From positions 1-41,615 of the forward strand of contig DMEZ01000044.1 of assembly GCA_003450735.1 (NCBI GenBank): a stretch of 41,615 nt of DNA. The letters are read 5' to 3'. Position 1 is the first letter of the stretch. Every line of letters starts with the position of its first letter. A program made the position numbers and the translations under genes. Source of the DNA: Elusimicrobiota bacterium. Lineage in GTDB: Bacteria; Elusimicrobiota; Elusimicrobia; UBA1565. Positions 30,704 through 40,700 of this stretch are shown here, piece after piece. The notes beneath the pieces were generated by a model. It was not told the DNA's origin. It made no database searches and saw nothing but the letters and a program-made list of their open reading frames with translations.

Positions 30704-33679
30704 ATGAAACGCGCCCTTTCTTTCACCCTCATCTTCGCGCTCCTATCCCCGCAGATCCTCTGGGCCCAACTCGCCCTCCCGACGCCCGCGGCAGGCCTCT
30801 CCGCCGTTCCGGGCGGGCTGGCGGGCGTCGCTGGCGCGGTCTCCAGGCCGGCCGCGCCCGGCCCCGGCCTCGATTTCCACATCGCCCCCGAGAAGATCGG
30901 CCCGCTCTTCGAGGCCGCGCGGCTCGACCTCAAAACCCAGGTGGACGCCCTCGTCGCCGTCCCCGCCGGACAGCGCACCTTCCAGAACACCGTCCTGGCG
31001 CTCGAGAAGGCCTACACGCGCTACTCCGAGGCCGTGGCGGCCCCGGGCTTCCTGTTCTCGGTCTCGCCCGACCCGGCCGTGCGCGAGGCGGTCAAGCAGG
31101 CCGACGCGCTCTCCGACGCCTTCCTCATCGAGCTCTCCGCGCGCGAGGACGTCTATAAGGCCGTCAAGGAGTACGCGGCCAAGGGCGAGGCGCTCTCGGG
31201 CGAGGACAAGAAGCTGCTCGAGACCCCCCTGCGCGGCTTCCGCCGCGACGGGATGGACCTGCCGCTTTCCCAGCGCGCCGACATCCAGACCGTGCAGAAG
31301 CGCCTGGCGGAGCTCTCCACGGCCTTCTCCGAGAACCTGAAGGACGCCGACGACGCCCTGGCCGTCGAGCCCGGCCGCTTGAAGGGCCTGCCCGACGAGT
31401 TCGTCCGCAGCCTCCCCGTCCTCAAGGACGGCAAGGTGCGGGTGGGCCTCGACTACCCGACCTACCGGCAGGTCATGAAGTTCGCCGAGGACGCGGACGT
31501 GCGCCGCCAGCTCGAGGCCAAGTTCAACAACCAGGCCTCCGCGAAGAACGTGCCCATCCTCGAGGAGACCCTGCGTTTGCGCGAGAAGCTCGCCAACCTC
31601 CTCGGCTACAAGAACTTCGCCGACTACGCCCTCTCAGAACGCATGGCGAAGAGCCCCTCTCGCGTGTGGGACTTCCTCAAGCGCCTCAAGGGCCTCCTCT
31701 ACGACCGTGGCAAGGCCGAGCTCACCGAGCTCCTCGAGGTGAAGCGCCGGAGCGAGCCCGGCGCCAAGGAGGTCGAGAACTGGGACATCTCCTTCTATGC
31801 CCGCCAGCTCTTGAAGCAGCGCTACGACTACGACCCGGAGAAGGTGCGGGAGTACTTCCCCGCCGACACCGTCGTGGCCGGCACGCTCGAGGTCTACCAG
31901 CAGGTGCTGGGGCTGAAGTTCCACGAAATCCAGGCCGCCGCTTGGCACCCGGATGTGCGCCTCTTCGAGATCTCGGATGCGCAGACGAGCCGGCGCATCG
32001 GCTGGTTCTACCTCGACCTCTATCCCCGCGAGGGGAAGTATAAGCACGCCGCGGCCTTCACCATCCGCTCGGGCCACGAGCTCCCCGGCGGCTACCAGGA
32101 GCCGGTCTCGGCGATGGTCGCGAACTTTTCCAAGGCCCTGCCGGGCAAGCCCTCCCTGCTGACCCACGGCGAGGTCGAGACCTTCTTCCACGAGTTCGGC
32201 CACCTGATGCACCAGACGCTCACGAAGGCCCGCTACGCCAGCTTCTCCGGCTCGCGCGTGGCGCGGGACTTCGTCGAGGCGCCCTCCCAGATGCTCGAGA
32301 ACTTCGTCTGGCGCCCCGAGGTGCTCGCGAAGCTCTCCGGGCACTACCAGGACCCCTCTAAGAAGCTGCCGAAAGAACTGCTCGACAAGATGCTCTCGGC
32401 GCGCAACTTCCTCTCGGCCATGGGCACCCTCGGCCAGGTCGCCCTCGCGGCCCTCGACCTCGTCTACCACACCGCCGTCCCCGTCGACTCGACCGAGGTG
32501 ATGCGGCAGGTCTTCGAGCAGTTCGACGTGAAGGGCCCCTCGCCGGACACCCACTTCCAGGGCCGTTTCGGCCACCTGATGGGCGGCTACTCGGCGGGCT
32601 ACTACGGCTACCTGTGGTCGAAGGTGTTCGCGCTGGACATCTTCTCGCTCTTCGAGAAGGAAGGCGTGCTGAACCCGGCGGTCGGCCGGCGCTACCGCGA
32701 GGCCATCCTCGAGCGCGGCTCGAGCGTCGACGAGAATGAGCAGATGAAGGCCTTCCTGGGCCGCGAGCCCAACGAGCAGGCCTTCCTGCGCAGCCTCGGC
32801 CTCGCGCCTTCCCTCAACGACCTCTCCGCCACGCCCCAGCTCCACGAGAGCGCCTACGGGTTCTATTCGTGGCTGGCCGGCCTCGAAGGGGTGTCCGAGG
32901 AGACCCTCAAGGCGGGCGTTCTGCTCGGCGTCGAGCCCCTGCTCTCCAGGGGCGCGGTCATCATCACGGTCGACAAGGGCGTTCTGACCGCGCTCTCCAT
33001 GAAGGACCCCTCCCTGGCGCCCATCGTCCTCGACCTCTCCGAGCTCGCCGCCCGGCCCTCCGCGCAGGCGCGGGCCCTGGCCGGCCGCGTCGAGAAAGCG
33101 CGCGCGCAGGACCAGGCCGAGGGGGGGCTGTACTTCCGCGTGGCCGCGGTGCTCGCCAACCTCGCCGCCTCCTCCGCGCCGGAGACGGCGAAGGAGCCGG
33201 CCCCGCTGACTCCCGCCGAGGACGTCCCGCTCGACCCCGTGCGCGAGCCCAAGGCCTACCTCGTCCGGATGCTGCGCGACGCGATGCGCGCCGCCGACCC
33301 TTTCGAGACCCTCGCCATCCTCCGCAAGGCCCGCACTGAAGCCCGCCTGCGGCTCAACTACCAGGACGGCTCCCGCTTCCTCGAGGGGCTGCGCTCCCAG
33401 GCGGAGCTGAGGGCCGCCGAGTTCTTGCCCGGCATGCTCGCCTCCGCCCAGGAAGCCGCGGGGAAGAACGACAAGGCCTCCGTGGACAAGCTCCTCGACG
33501 CGGCGCTTGAGTTCTGCGAGTACGCTCCCGGCTGGAAGAACAAGGTCGTCGCGGCGCACAACCAGGCGCACGACACCCTGGCCCTCATCGCGAAGTACGG
33601 CCTGCCGGACGAGAAGACGGGACGGCCGGCGGCGGCCCCGGAGGCCGCTCCGGAAGCGGTAAATATTTCGTATCCTTAG
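30704..33679 (+). CDS. Exported M3-family zinc oligopeptidase with C-terminal extension
   Basis: A 991-residue protein with signal peptide (MKRALSFTLIFALLSPQILWA). Residues about 45-700 are an M3A metallopeptidase (thimet oligopeptidase/oligopeptidase A type), with FFHEFGHLMH (His496, Glu497, His500) and the third zinc ligand Glu525 in DFVEAPSQ. The spacing is that of thimet oligopeptidase. The core ends with the usual FLGREP..QAFLRSLGL. About 290 residues follow that I cannot assign. M3A enzymes are normally cytosolic, so an exported one is unusual. The start ATG is six bases after TATAAT (leaderless); the frame further upstream is not used. Confidence 0.88.
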   Translation: MKRALSFTLIFALLSPQILWAQLALPTPAAGLSAVPGGLAGVAGAVSRPAAPGPGLDFHIAPEKIGPLFEAARLDLKTQVDALVAVPAGQRTFQNTVLALEKAYTRYSEAVAAPGFLFSVSPDPAVREAVKQADALSDAFLIELSAREDVYKAVKEYAAKGEALSGEDKKLLETPLRGFRRDGMDLPLSQRADIQTVQKRLAELSTAFSENLKDADDALAVEPGRLKGLPDEFVRSLPVLKDGKVRVGLDYPTYRQVMKFAEDADVRRQLEAKFNNQASAKNVPILEETLRLREKLANLLGYKNFADYALSERMAKSPSRVWDFLKRLKGLLYDRGKAELTELLEVKRRSEPGAKEVENWDISFYARQLLKQRYDYDPEKVREYFPADTVVAGTLEVYQQVLGLKFHEIQAAAWHPDVRLFEISDAQTSRRIGWFYLDLYPREGKYKHAAAFTIRSGHELPGGYQEPVSAMVANFSKALPGKPSLLTHGEVETFFHEFGHLMHQTLTKARYASFSGSRVARDFVEAPSQMLENFVWRPEVLAKLSGHYQDPSKKLPKELLDKMLSARNFLSAMGTLGQVALAALDLVYHTAVPVDSTEVMRQVFEQFDVKGPSPDTHFQGRFGHLMGGYSAGYYGYLWSKVFALDIFSLFEKEGVLNPAVGRRYREAILERGSSVDENEQMKAFLGREPNEQAFLRSLGLAPSLNDLSATPQLHESAYGFYSWLAGLEGVSEETLKAGVLLGVEPLLSRGAVIITVDKGVLTALSMKDPSLAPIVLDLSELAARPSAQARALAGRVEKARAQDQAEGGLYFRVAAVLANLAASSAPETAKEPAPLTPAEDVPLDPVREPKAYLVRMLRDAMRAADPFETLAILRKARTEARLRLNYQDGSRFLEGLRSQAELRAAEFLPGMLASAQEAAGKNDKASVDKLLDAALEFCEYAPGWKNKVVAAHNQAHDTLALIAKYGLPDEKTGRPAAAPEAAPEAVNISYP

Positions 33680-33685
33680 GCCGTC

Positions 33686-34393
33686 ATGGCGGCCGACGCG
33701 CCCTTCCTGACCTATCGTTTCATCCTGGCTGACGGGAGCGTCCGGGAGTTCCCGGTCCGGCTCGACCCCTCCACCCTGAAGGCGCCGCCCCTCGCCCGCG
33801 CCATGATCCCCGCCTGGGCAAGGCTCGCCAACCACCGCTGTCCCAACTGCCCGCTCCAGGAGGCGGAGCACCCCTACTGCCCGGCCGCGCTCAGCGTCAT
33901 CGACATCGTGGAGGCTTTCAGGGACTCCCGCTCGACCGAGCAGGCCACCGTCGAGGTGCTCACCCAGGCCCGCGCCTTCTCCAAGCGCGTGTCCCTGGCC
34001 GACGGGGTCTCGGCCCTGCTCGGCGTGCTCATGCCCACCAGCGGCTGTCCCGTGCTGGCCAAGCTGCGCCCGAACGTGCTCACCCACCTGCCCTTCGCCA
34101 CCGTGCAGGAGACCATCTACCGCACGCTCACGATGTACCTGCTCGCGCAGTTCTTCGCGGCCAAGCGCGGGAAAAAGCCCGACTGGACGCTCGACGAGTT
34201 CGGCCTGCTCATCGAGGACGTGCGCCTGGTCAACAAGAACTTCTGCCAGCGCTTCTACGAGGCCTGCCTCAAGGACGTGAACGTCAACGCCCTCTGCCAC
34301 CTCGACTGCTTCGCCGAGCTGACCGCCGGCGCCGCGAAGCGCCACGAGCGCCTGGCCGCCATCGAGAAACTCTTCGAAGCCTTCGGCGCATGA
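33686..34393 (+). CDS. Conserved protein with N-terminal cysteine motif, function unknown
   Basis: A 235-residue soluble protein that I do not recognise with certainty. The N-terminal part has beta-like strands and then HRCPNCPLQEAEHPYCP (Cys52, Cys55, Cys65), which could bind a metal or Fe-S cluster. The rest is mainly helical, with further Cys residues near the end (NFCQRFYEACL, ALCHLDC). It starts seven bases after the M3 gene, and its stop overlaps the rhomboid start (ATGA). Confidence 0.62.
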   Translation: MAADAPFLTYRFILADGSVREFPVRLDPSTLKAPPLARAMIPAWARLANHRCPNCPLQEAEHPYCPAALSVIDIVEAFRDSRSTEQATVEVLTQARAFSKRVSLADGVSALLGVLMPTSGCPVLAKLRPNVLTHLPFATVQETIYRTLTMYLLAQFFAAKRGKKPDWTLDEFGLLIEDVRLVNKNFCQRFYEACLKDVNVNALCHLDCFAELTAGAAKRHERLAAIEKLFEAFGA

Positions 34394-36246
34394 TCCCGCT
34401 CCCCTACGCCGACGAGAACCCGCTTCCCGGCAAGAAGATCGTCGTCCTCTCCCTCATCGCCATGAATCTCGCCGCTTTCCTGCAGTTCCACAGCCAGGCG
34501 GCCATCATGGCCTACGGCTTCGTGCCCGCGAACCCCGAGGCCCTGCGCTGGGTGTCCTCGCTGTTTTTGCACGCCGGCTGGCTGCACCTGCTAGGGAACA
34601 TGTGGTTCCTCTGGATCTTCGGGGACAACGTCGAGGCCCGCCTGGGCGTCTGGTTCTTGCCCTTCTACCTCCTCAGCGGCCTGGCCGCCAACGCCGCGCT
34701 CTGGGCGGTCAACCCGGGCTCCTCCCTGCCGGCCGTCGGTGCGAGCGGCGCCATCTGCGGCGTCATCGGCGCCTACCTCGTCCTCTTCCCTGGCGCCAAG
34801 GTGAAGTGCTTCTGGCCTCTCTTCCGTTTCCGCGGCGCGTTCATCAGCCTGAGCGCGATGGCCTTCGGCATCATCTACATCCTCTGGCAGATGCTGCTCT
34901 TCTGGCTGCACGGCGACGCGCGGGGGGTGGGCTACAGCGCGCATTTGGGCGGAGCGGTGTTCGGCCTCGCGGTCGGCGCCTTCCTGCGCTCGCTCGAGCC
35001 CGAGGAGACCCCCCTGGTTTCGGGCGCGGCGGGCTTCTCGCCCGCGGCGGGCACCTCCAAGGGCGAGCTCTCCGCCATCGAGGAGGCCGTGCGGGGCGGG
35101 CAGGAGGAGGCCGCCATCGGCGAGTACGTGAGCACGGTGCGCCGGGACCCTTACTTCACCCTCTCCGCCCCGGCCCAGCTCTGGGTCGCCGACCGCGTGG
35201 CGCGCCACGGTCACCCGCACATCGCCAAGGACGCGCTCGAGCGGCTCATCCTGCGCTACCCCGACGACCCGCTGGCCGCGCACGCGCGCCTGCTCATCGG
35301 CTTCATCGAGGAGAACTATTACCGGGACTTCCCCGCCGCGGCGGAGGCCTACCGCAAGGCCCTCGCCGACCCGAAGGCCAACTTCTCGACCAAGGAGGAC
35401 GCCCGCAAGCGCCTCGAGGGGGTCGCGCCGCTGGTGTCGCGCACTTTCGTGGACTCGCCCAAGCAGGGCGAGGAGTGCTGGATCTTCCAGGAGAGCGGCG
35501 AGGCCGTCAGCGCCGGCGAGCCGGGCGTCCTGCTCAAGGACCTCCCGCCCGAGGCGGCCGCGCGCCGGGCCGAGCTCTACGAGAAGGAAGGCGTCCCCGT
35601 CGTCGTGATCCCCAAGAGCGGCATGCTCGACCTGCCCGAGGCCGAACTCTCGACGGGCCTCGAGGTCACCGAGCGGGGGCTCACCTTCCGCCTAACCAGC
35701 GGGGGCCAGACCGACGTGGCCTGGGAGGATTGCCTGCTCATCGCCGGCTTCGGGGTGAAGATGACCGCGTCCGTGAAAGTGGACCCCGGCATACTCGGCA
35801 GCGGCGGAGTGCTCGACCAGGTCGTCGAGGCGGCCCTCATGCCCCGGCGACGGCGGCGCGGGCTCTGGAGCCTCATCAGCATGGACTCCGAGCCTTCCTA
35901 CACGGCGCTCCCCTCCTATCGCGCGCCGCAGTACGAGGAAGTCGAGCGCGTGGTGCCGCTCATCGAGGTGGTGGCCTTCGGGCCGTTGAGGCGCCTGCGC
36001 TGGACGCCCTCCTCCGACGTGAAAGCTGCCGCGGCCTCGGGCGGGCGCTACTTCGAACTGCTCCAGGAAGCCGTCCTCAAGGCCCCGAACGTGCCCATCA
36101 ACCGGGGCGCCAAGGACGCCTTCAAGAAGGAGCTCTCCTCCGCGGTGGTCTTCGACGACCTCAAGCGCTCGGACGGCTACATGTTCTGGCAGCTCCAGCT
36201 GGCCTTCCTGCGCCGTGACGGGGCATTCCGGCGGGGGGCCGAGTGA
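34390..36246 (+). CDS. Rhomboid intramembrane serine protease with long C-terminal region
   Basis: A 618-residue protein. The N-terminal 200 residues are a six-helix rhomboid domain in the inner membrane. It shows the LFLHAGWLHLLGNMWFL motif, catalytic Ser119 in VGASGAICG, and catalytic His185 in YSAHLGGAVFG. Residues about 225-340 look like TPR-type helices (ERLILRYPDDPLAAHARLLIGF). The remaining 280 residues are a mixed alpha/beta region without a known signature. Rhomboids cleave membrane proteins near helix ends. It is coupled by overlaps to both neighbours. Confidence 0.87.
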   Translation: MIPLPYADENPLPGKKIVVLSLIAMNLAAFLQFHSQAAIMAYGFVPANPEALRWVSSLFLHAGWLHLLGNMWFLWIFGDNVEARLGVWFLPFYLLSGLAANAALWAVNPGSSLPAVGASGAICGVIGAYLVLFPGAKVKCFWPLFRFRGAFISLSAMAFGIIYILWQMLLFWLHGDARGVGYSAHLGGAVFGLAVGAFLRSLEPEETPLVSGAAGFSPAAGTSKGELSAIEEAVRGGQEEAAIGEYVSTVRRDPYFTLSAPAQLWVADRVARHGHPHIAKDALERLILRYPDDPLAAHARLLIGFIEENYYRDFPAAAEAYRKALADPKANFSTKEDARKRLEGVAPLVSRTFVDSPKQGEECWIFQESGEAVSAGEPGVLLKDLPPEAAARRAELYEKEGVPVVVIPKSGMLDLPEAELSTGLEVTERGLTFRLTSGGQTDVAWEDCLLIAGFGVKMTASVKVDPGILGSGGVLDQVVEAALMPRRRRRGLWSLISMDSEPSYTALPSYRAPQYEEVERVVPLIEVVAFGPLRRLRWTPSSDVKAAAASGGRYFELLQEAVLKAPNVPINRGAKDAFKKELSSAVVFDDLKRSDGYMFWQLQLAFLRRDGAFRRGAE

Positions 36247-36653
36247 AGCTCCCGAAGGCCGCCCTCTGGGGAGGCGGCGCCGCCTTCGCCCTGTTCTTCC
36301 TGTGGCTGGGCTGGACGCTCGGCGGCAAGCTGGGCGCTCCGGAGCCCTTCGAGACGGACGTGGTCATGCTCAAGAGCAGGAACATCTTCGAGCGCGCCTC
36401 CGCCGCCCACTCCCTGGGCGAATCGGGCGACAAGCGGGCGCTCCAGCCCCTCATCGAGGCCCTGGACGACCCGGTGGACGCCGTGCGTTTGAACGCCGCG
36501 GCCGCCCTGGGCAAGCTGGGTTCCCCCGCCGCCATCGACCCGCTCAAGAGATGCCTCGACTCCGAGAGCTCCGACCTGCGCCAGCGCGCCGCCATGGCCC
36601 TGGCCGAGCTCGGTGAGGATGTCGTGGTGTCCACCTCTTCGCGCTCCCGCTGA
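36243..36653 (+). CDS. Membrane-anchored HEAT-repeat protein
   Basis: A 136-residue protein starting at a GTG that overlaps the rhomboid stop (GTGA). One N-terminal membrane helix (about 6-28, WGGGAAFALFFLWLGWTLGG) is followed by two to three HEAT/PBS-lyase-type repeats (ASAAHSLGESGDKRALQPLIEAL; RLNAAAALGKLGSPAAIDPLKRCL; RQRAAMALAELG). Such repeats bind other proteins. Its coupling to the rhomboid protease suggests a shared role, which is inferred. Confidence 0.72.
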   Translation: MKLPKAALWGGGAAFALFFLWLGWTLGGKLGAPEPFETDVVMLKSRNIFERASAAHSLGESGDKRALQPLIEALDDPVDAVRLNAAAALGKLGSPAAIDPLKRCLDSESSDLRQRAAMALAELGEDVVVSTSSRSR

Positions 36654-36743
36654 CCGTCCCCCGTATAACACCTTCGTAACTATACGCACGCCCCCGCGTA
36701 ACAAATACTTCGGGTCTGCTATTTACACTAATAGCGTTATTCC
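36654..36743 (+). promoter_or_regulatory. AT-richer promoter region of the PorV-like operon
   Basis: This 90-bp gap is clearly less GC-rich than its surroundings. It contains several -10-like elements (TATAAC near 36664, TACACT at 36724-36729) and a small inverted repeat CTATT-tacact-AATAG. TACACT with a start near 36736 would leave a leader of about eight bases. No Shine-Dalgarno sequence is visible before the ATG at 36744. Confidence 0.4.
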
Positions 36744-37760
36744 ATGCGGGCCATCCTCTCAGCCGTCCTCCTCCTGTTCCTGGTCTATCCCGTTTCAGCC
36801 GCAGGTCCCGGAACCTCCGCCGCCACCTTCTTGAGCTTGGGCTTCGGCGCGCGCCCCCTGGCGATGGGCGAGTCCTACGTCGCCGTGGCCGACGACGCGG
36901 CGGCTTTGCACTACAACCCGGCCGGCCTTTCGATGGCGCCCTCGATGGTCCCCGTGCAGGGGATCCGGCCCTACGAGATGCTGCTCTCGCACTCCCTGCA
37001 CATCCAGGACATCCGGCTCACCCAGATGGGGTTCATGAAGCGGCCCTGGGGGATGAGCGTGACGCATCTGACGCTGGACGGCATCGAGCGGCGCACGACG
37101 GAAACGGCGGCTCCGGAAGGGCATTTCGGGGCCTCGGACCTGATGGTGGGGTTCAGCTACGGGAAGAAGGTGGGGAAGGTGGGGCTTGGGGGGACGCTCA
37201 AACTCATCCGTCAGGAGATCGGTGAGTACTCGGCGACGGCGTACGGGATGGACCTGGGGGCTTTGTACCGGACGGAGCGCTGGCCGGTGACGTTCGGTGC
37301 GGCTTTGGGGAATCTGGGGACGAAGGTGAAGTTCGTGGAGGAGGGGTACCCCTTGCCGATGGTGATGCGGCTCGGGGTAAGCGCGGGGCAGACGAAGGCG
37401 TTCCCGCACGCGGTGAGCTTCGAGCTGGACTTGCCGCGGGACAACGACCCGGTGTGGCGCTTGGGGTTCGAGTACCTGGGGTTCGGGCCCTTCGCGATGC
37501 GGGCGGGGTACCGGTCGACGAGCGGTGGGCAGAAGGACGCGGTGCTGGGGAAGGCGCTGGGGAGCTCGGCGTCGGGCATTTCGGAGTTCTATGGGATGTT
37601 CATGGGGGCGGGGTTCCGGTCCAGGATCGGGGAGTTCGACTACACGCTGATGCCGTACGGGGAGCTGGGGAACGCGCACCGATTTTCATTCACCCTGAGG
37701 TTCGGGGGCATGCCGGTAAAGACGATTCCGAATACCGTGAACAAGGGAGCACTGCCATGA
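36744..37760 (+). CDS. PorV/PorQ-family outer membrane beta-barrel protein
   Basis: A 338-residue protein with signal peptide (MRAILSAVLLLFLVYPVSA). The segment SLGFGARPLAMGESYVAVADDAAALHYNPAGL is the hallmark of the PorV/PorQ (UPF0164) group, related to FadL-type barrels. Alternating beta strands continue to the end. PorV is an outer-membrane component of type IX secretion in Bacteroidota; in other phyla its role is less clear. It overlaps the next gene by ATGA, so the barrel and the giant surface protein are made together and may act together. Confidence 0.8.
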   Translation: MRAILSAVLLLFLVYPVSAAGPGTSAATFLSLGFGARPLAMGESYVAVADDAAALHYNPAGLSMAPSMVPVQGIRPYEMLLSHSLHIQDIRLTQMGFMKRPWGMSVTHLTLDGIERRTTETAAPEGHFGASDLMVGFSYGKKVGKVGLGGTLKLIRQEIGEYSATAYGMDLGALYRTERWPVTFGAALGNLGTKVKFVEEGYPLPMVMRLGVSAGQTKAFPHAVSFELDLPRDNDPVWRLGFEYLGFGPFAMRAGYRSTSGGQKDAVLGKALGSSASGISEFYGMFMGAGFRSRIGEFDYTLMPYGELGNAHRFSFTLRFGGMPVKTIPNTVNKGALP

Positions 37761-40700
37761 AAACCTTCATCGAGGCCTTCTCCACCCTCCTCCGGCTGGT
37801 CCTGACCCTCCTGCTGATATGGGAGCAGAGCGCCTGGGCGGCGGCGCCCAGCGTGCTGACCTACCAAGGCCGGCTGAAGGAAGCCGGCCTGCCCGTGCAG
37901 GGGGCCCGCACGGTCAAGGTCGAGCTCTGCACCCTGCCGGCCGGCGGGGTCTGCCACGAGGCGGCGAACCAGGCGGTCGCGGTCTCGAGCGGGCTTTTCC
38001 ATGTCAACTTCACGGTCCCGGCCGCCGCGGACCTCGGCTCAGGGGTGTGGTATGTCCAGATCAGCGTGGGCGGCACGGCGCTGACGCCCCGCGAGCTGCT
38101 GACCTCGAGCGCGTACGCCGTGTACGCCTCGACGGCGGGAACGGTCGTGGACGGGGCCATCGATTCGGCCAAGCTGGCCGCGGGGGCGGTGGAAACGGCC
38201 AAGCTGGCCACCGACGCGGTCACGACGGCGGCCATCCTGAGCGGGGCGGTGACGGATCCGAAGATCGCCTCGATGAGCGCTTCGAAGCTGACGGGGGCCC
38301 TGCCGGCTCTGGACGGGTCGGCGCTGACGGGAGTGACGGCGACCGGCATCCAGGACGGGGCGGTGAACAGCGCGAAACTGGCCAGTGATGCGGGCTCTCT
38401 GCTCAAGGTCACGGGCGGGATCATGGCGATCGATTCGGGGCTCATCGGCATCGGCACGACGAGCCCTGCGGCGGGGACCGAGCTGCATATCAAGTCGACT
38501 TCCAGCAACGGCGACCTCAAGATCGAATCGAGCGACCAAACGGCCGTCGTCGTGAGCGCAGTCAACGGCAGCTACGGCAATATCCAGACCAGCCAAGGCG
38601 GCACGAATGGCGGGCCTCTGGCGCTCCAGCAGGCCGGCGGCAGCGTCGGCATCGGGACGGTCAATCCGGCCGCCAAGCTCGACGTGCAGGGAGGCGGCGG
38701 GATCCGCATCCAATACGGTTTGACAGCATCGACGGCCAGCTTGACCGGGACGGGGAACACGCTCTTCAGTCTGCAGACAAGCTCGGGCATCCAGGTGGCG
38801 GCGGGCGGCGTGTACGCGTCCTTCTTTGCCGGGGACGGGCGGAGCCTGAGCGGCGTGGTGGCGACCTCCATCGCGGACGGCGCCGTGGACTCCGACAAGC
38901 TGGCCGCAGGCGCCGTGACATCGTCGAAGATCGGGGCCTTGGCCGTGGACAGCTCGAAGCTCTCGGCCAACTCGGTGGACAACGAGAAGCTGGTCAACGG
39001 GGCGGTAGACAGCTGGAAGATCGCGGCGGACAGCATCCAGGCCCTGCACTTGGGCGCAGGAGCGGTGGAGACGGCGAAGCTGGCGGCCGACGCGGTCACG
39101 ACGGCAGCCATCCTGAGCGGGGCGGTGACGGATTCGAAGATCGCCTCGATGAGCGCTTCGAAGCTGACGGGGGCCCTGCCGGCTCTCGACGGCTCCGCGC
39201 TGACGGGGGTGACAGCGACCGGCATCCAGGACGGGGCGGTGGACTCCAGCAAGCTGGCCTCCAGCGCCGTGACGAACGCGAAGCTGGCCTCCGGCGTCGT
39301 GGACTCGATCAAGCTGGCCAGCGACTTCACCTCGCTGGCCCGGGTTTCGGGCGGCCTGCTCGCCATACCGTCCTCGGATACGGGGAAGCTTGGAGTGGGG
39401 ACGGCGTCCCCGGCAGCGGACCTGCACCTCCTGGCTCCGACGCCGGAGCTCTACATCCAGGACTCGGCCGGCAGCGTGGGTGTTCTAGCCTTCAAGAACA
39501 ACGTGAACAGCTCGTTGCTCCAGATCGACTACCAGGGCGGCAGCGCCAGGCTGATCGATTGGGTCACCAACAGCAAGCTCGAGTTCCTGACGACAGGGCT
39601 CAGCGGGACGCAGACCCGCATGACCCTCACGGGCGACGGCAAGGTCGGCATCGGCACCGGGCTCCCCTCGGCCAAGCTCGACGTGCAAGGCGCGGACGGC
39701 GTCAACGTGCAGTACGGGGTGAGCGCGGCGACCGCAAGCTTCACCGCGACCGGTGACGCGACCTTCAGCCTCCTGACGAGCTCGGGCATCCAGGTCGCGG
39801 CGGGCGGGGTGTATGCGCCGTTCTTCGCGGGCGACGGGCGGAGCCTGACCGGCGTCGTGGCCACTTCCATCGCGGACGGCGCGGTGGATTCCTCCAAGCT
39901 GGCGTCCAACGCTGTGACGGCGTCGAAGATCGCGGCGCTGTCCGTGGACAGCTCCAAGCTGGCGCTGGGGTCGGTCTGGGCCGACCAGCTAGCGGCCGGC
40001 GCGGTCGACTCGGCAAAATTGGCCTCCAATGCCGTGACGAACGCGAAGCTCGCCGCCAACGCGGTGGATTGCACGAAGCTGGCAAGCGATCCCAACTCCC
40101 TCGCCGTGGTCAGCGGCGGCCTCCTGGCCATCCCCGCCGCCGATACCGGCAAGGTGGGGCTTGGGACGCTGAACGCGTCCTACCTGCTGCATCTGGTCAA
40201 GAATTCCAATACTCTCGATACGACCCAGAATCCGACATTGAGGATCGAGAATACGAACCCGACTCCGTCCACGGGGGGAGACGCCAACATCGCAAACCTC
40301 GTCCTGAGCGCCGGCAACGGCGCCATCACGGGGGCCCTCAGCGTCATCCATGGCACCGCCGTGGACGGGAGCGTCTACGACAACAACCTGCTCCTGGCAG
40401 CCAAGATCGGCTACCCGATCGATTTTGCGCCGAGCGGGACACGCAGCGTGCGTCTCTCCGTGGACGGCCGGGTCGGCTTGGGTACGACGAGCCCGGTTCA
40501 GAAGCTCGACGTCAACGGGAAGATCCGGCTCAGCGACGACGCGGTCGCCGCATCCGCTGGTGCCATGCGCTGGACCGGGACGAACTTCGAAGGCTACGAC
40601 GGGGCGGCATGGAAGGCGCTCGACGTGCAGGCCCCGAGCGGCGGCGGCTGGACGGAGGACGTCGGGAACAACTGGATCTATACGACCACGGGCGGACGCC

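Noticed and set aside
38039..39427. Long open frames on the minus strand opposite the surface protein (up to 462 codons)
   Set aside because: They are by-products of repeated GCG/GCC/AAG codons in the real gene, have no start signals and encode no recognisable protein. The plus frame has signal peptide, repeats and coupling to the PorV-like gene.
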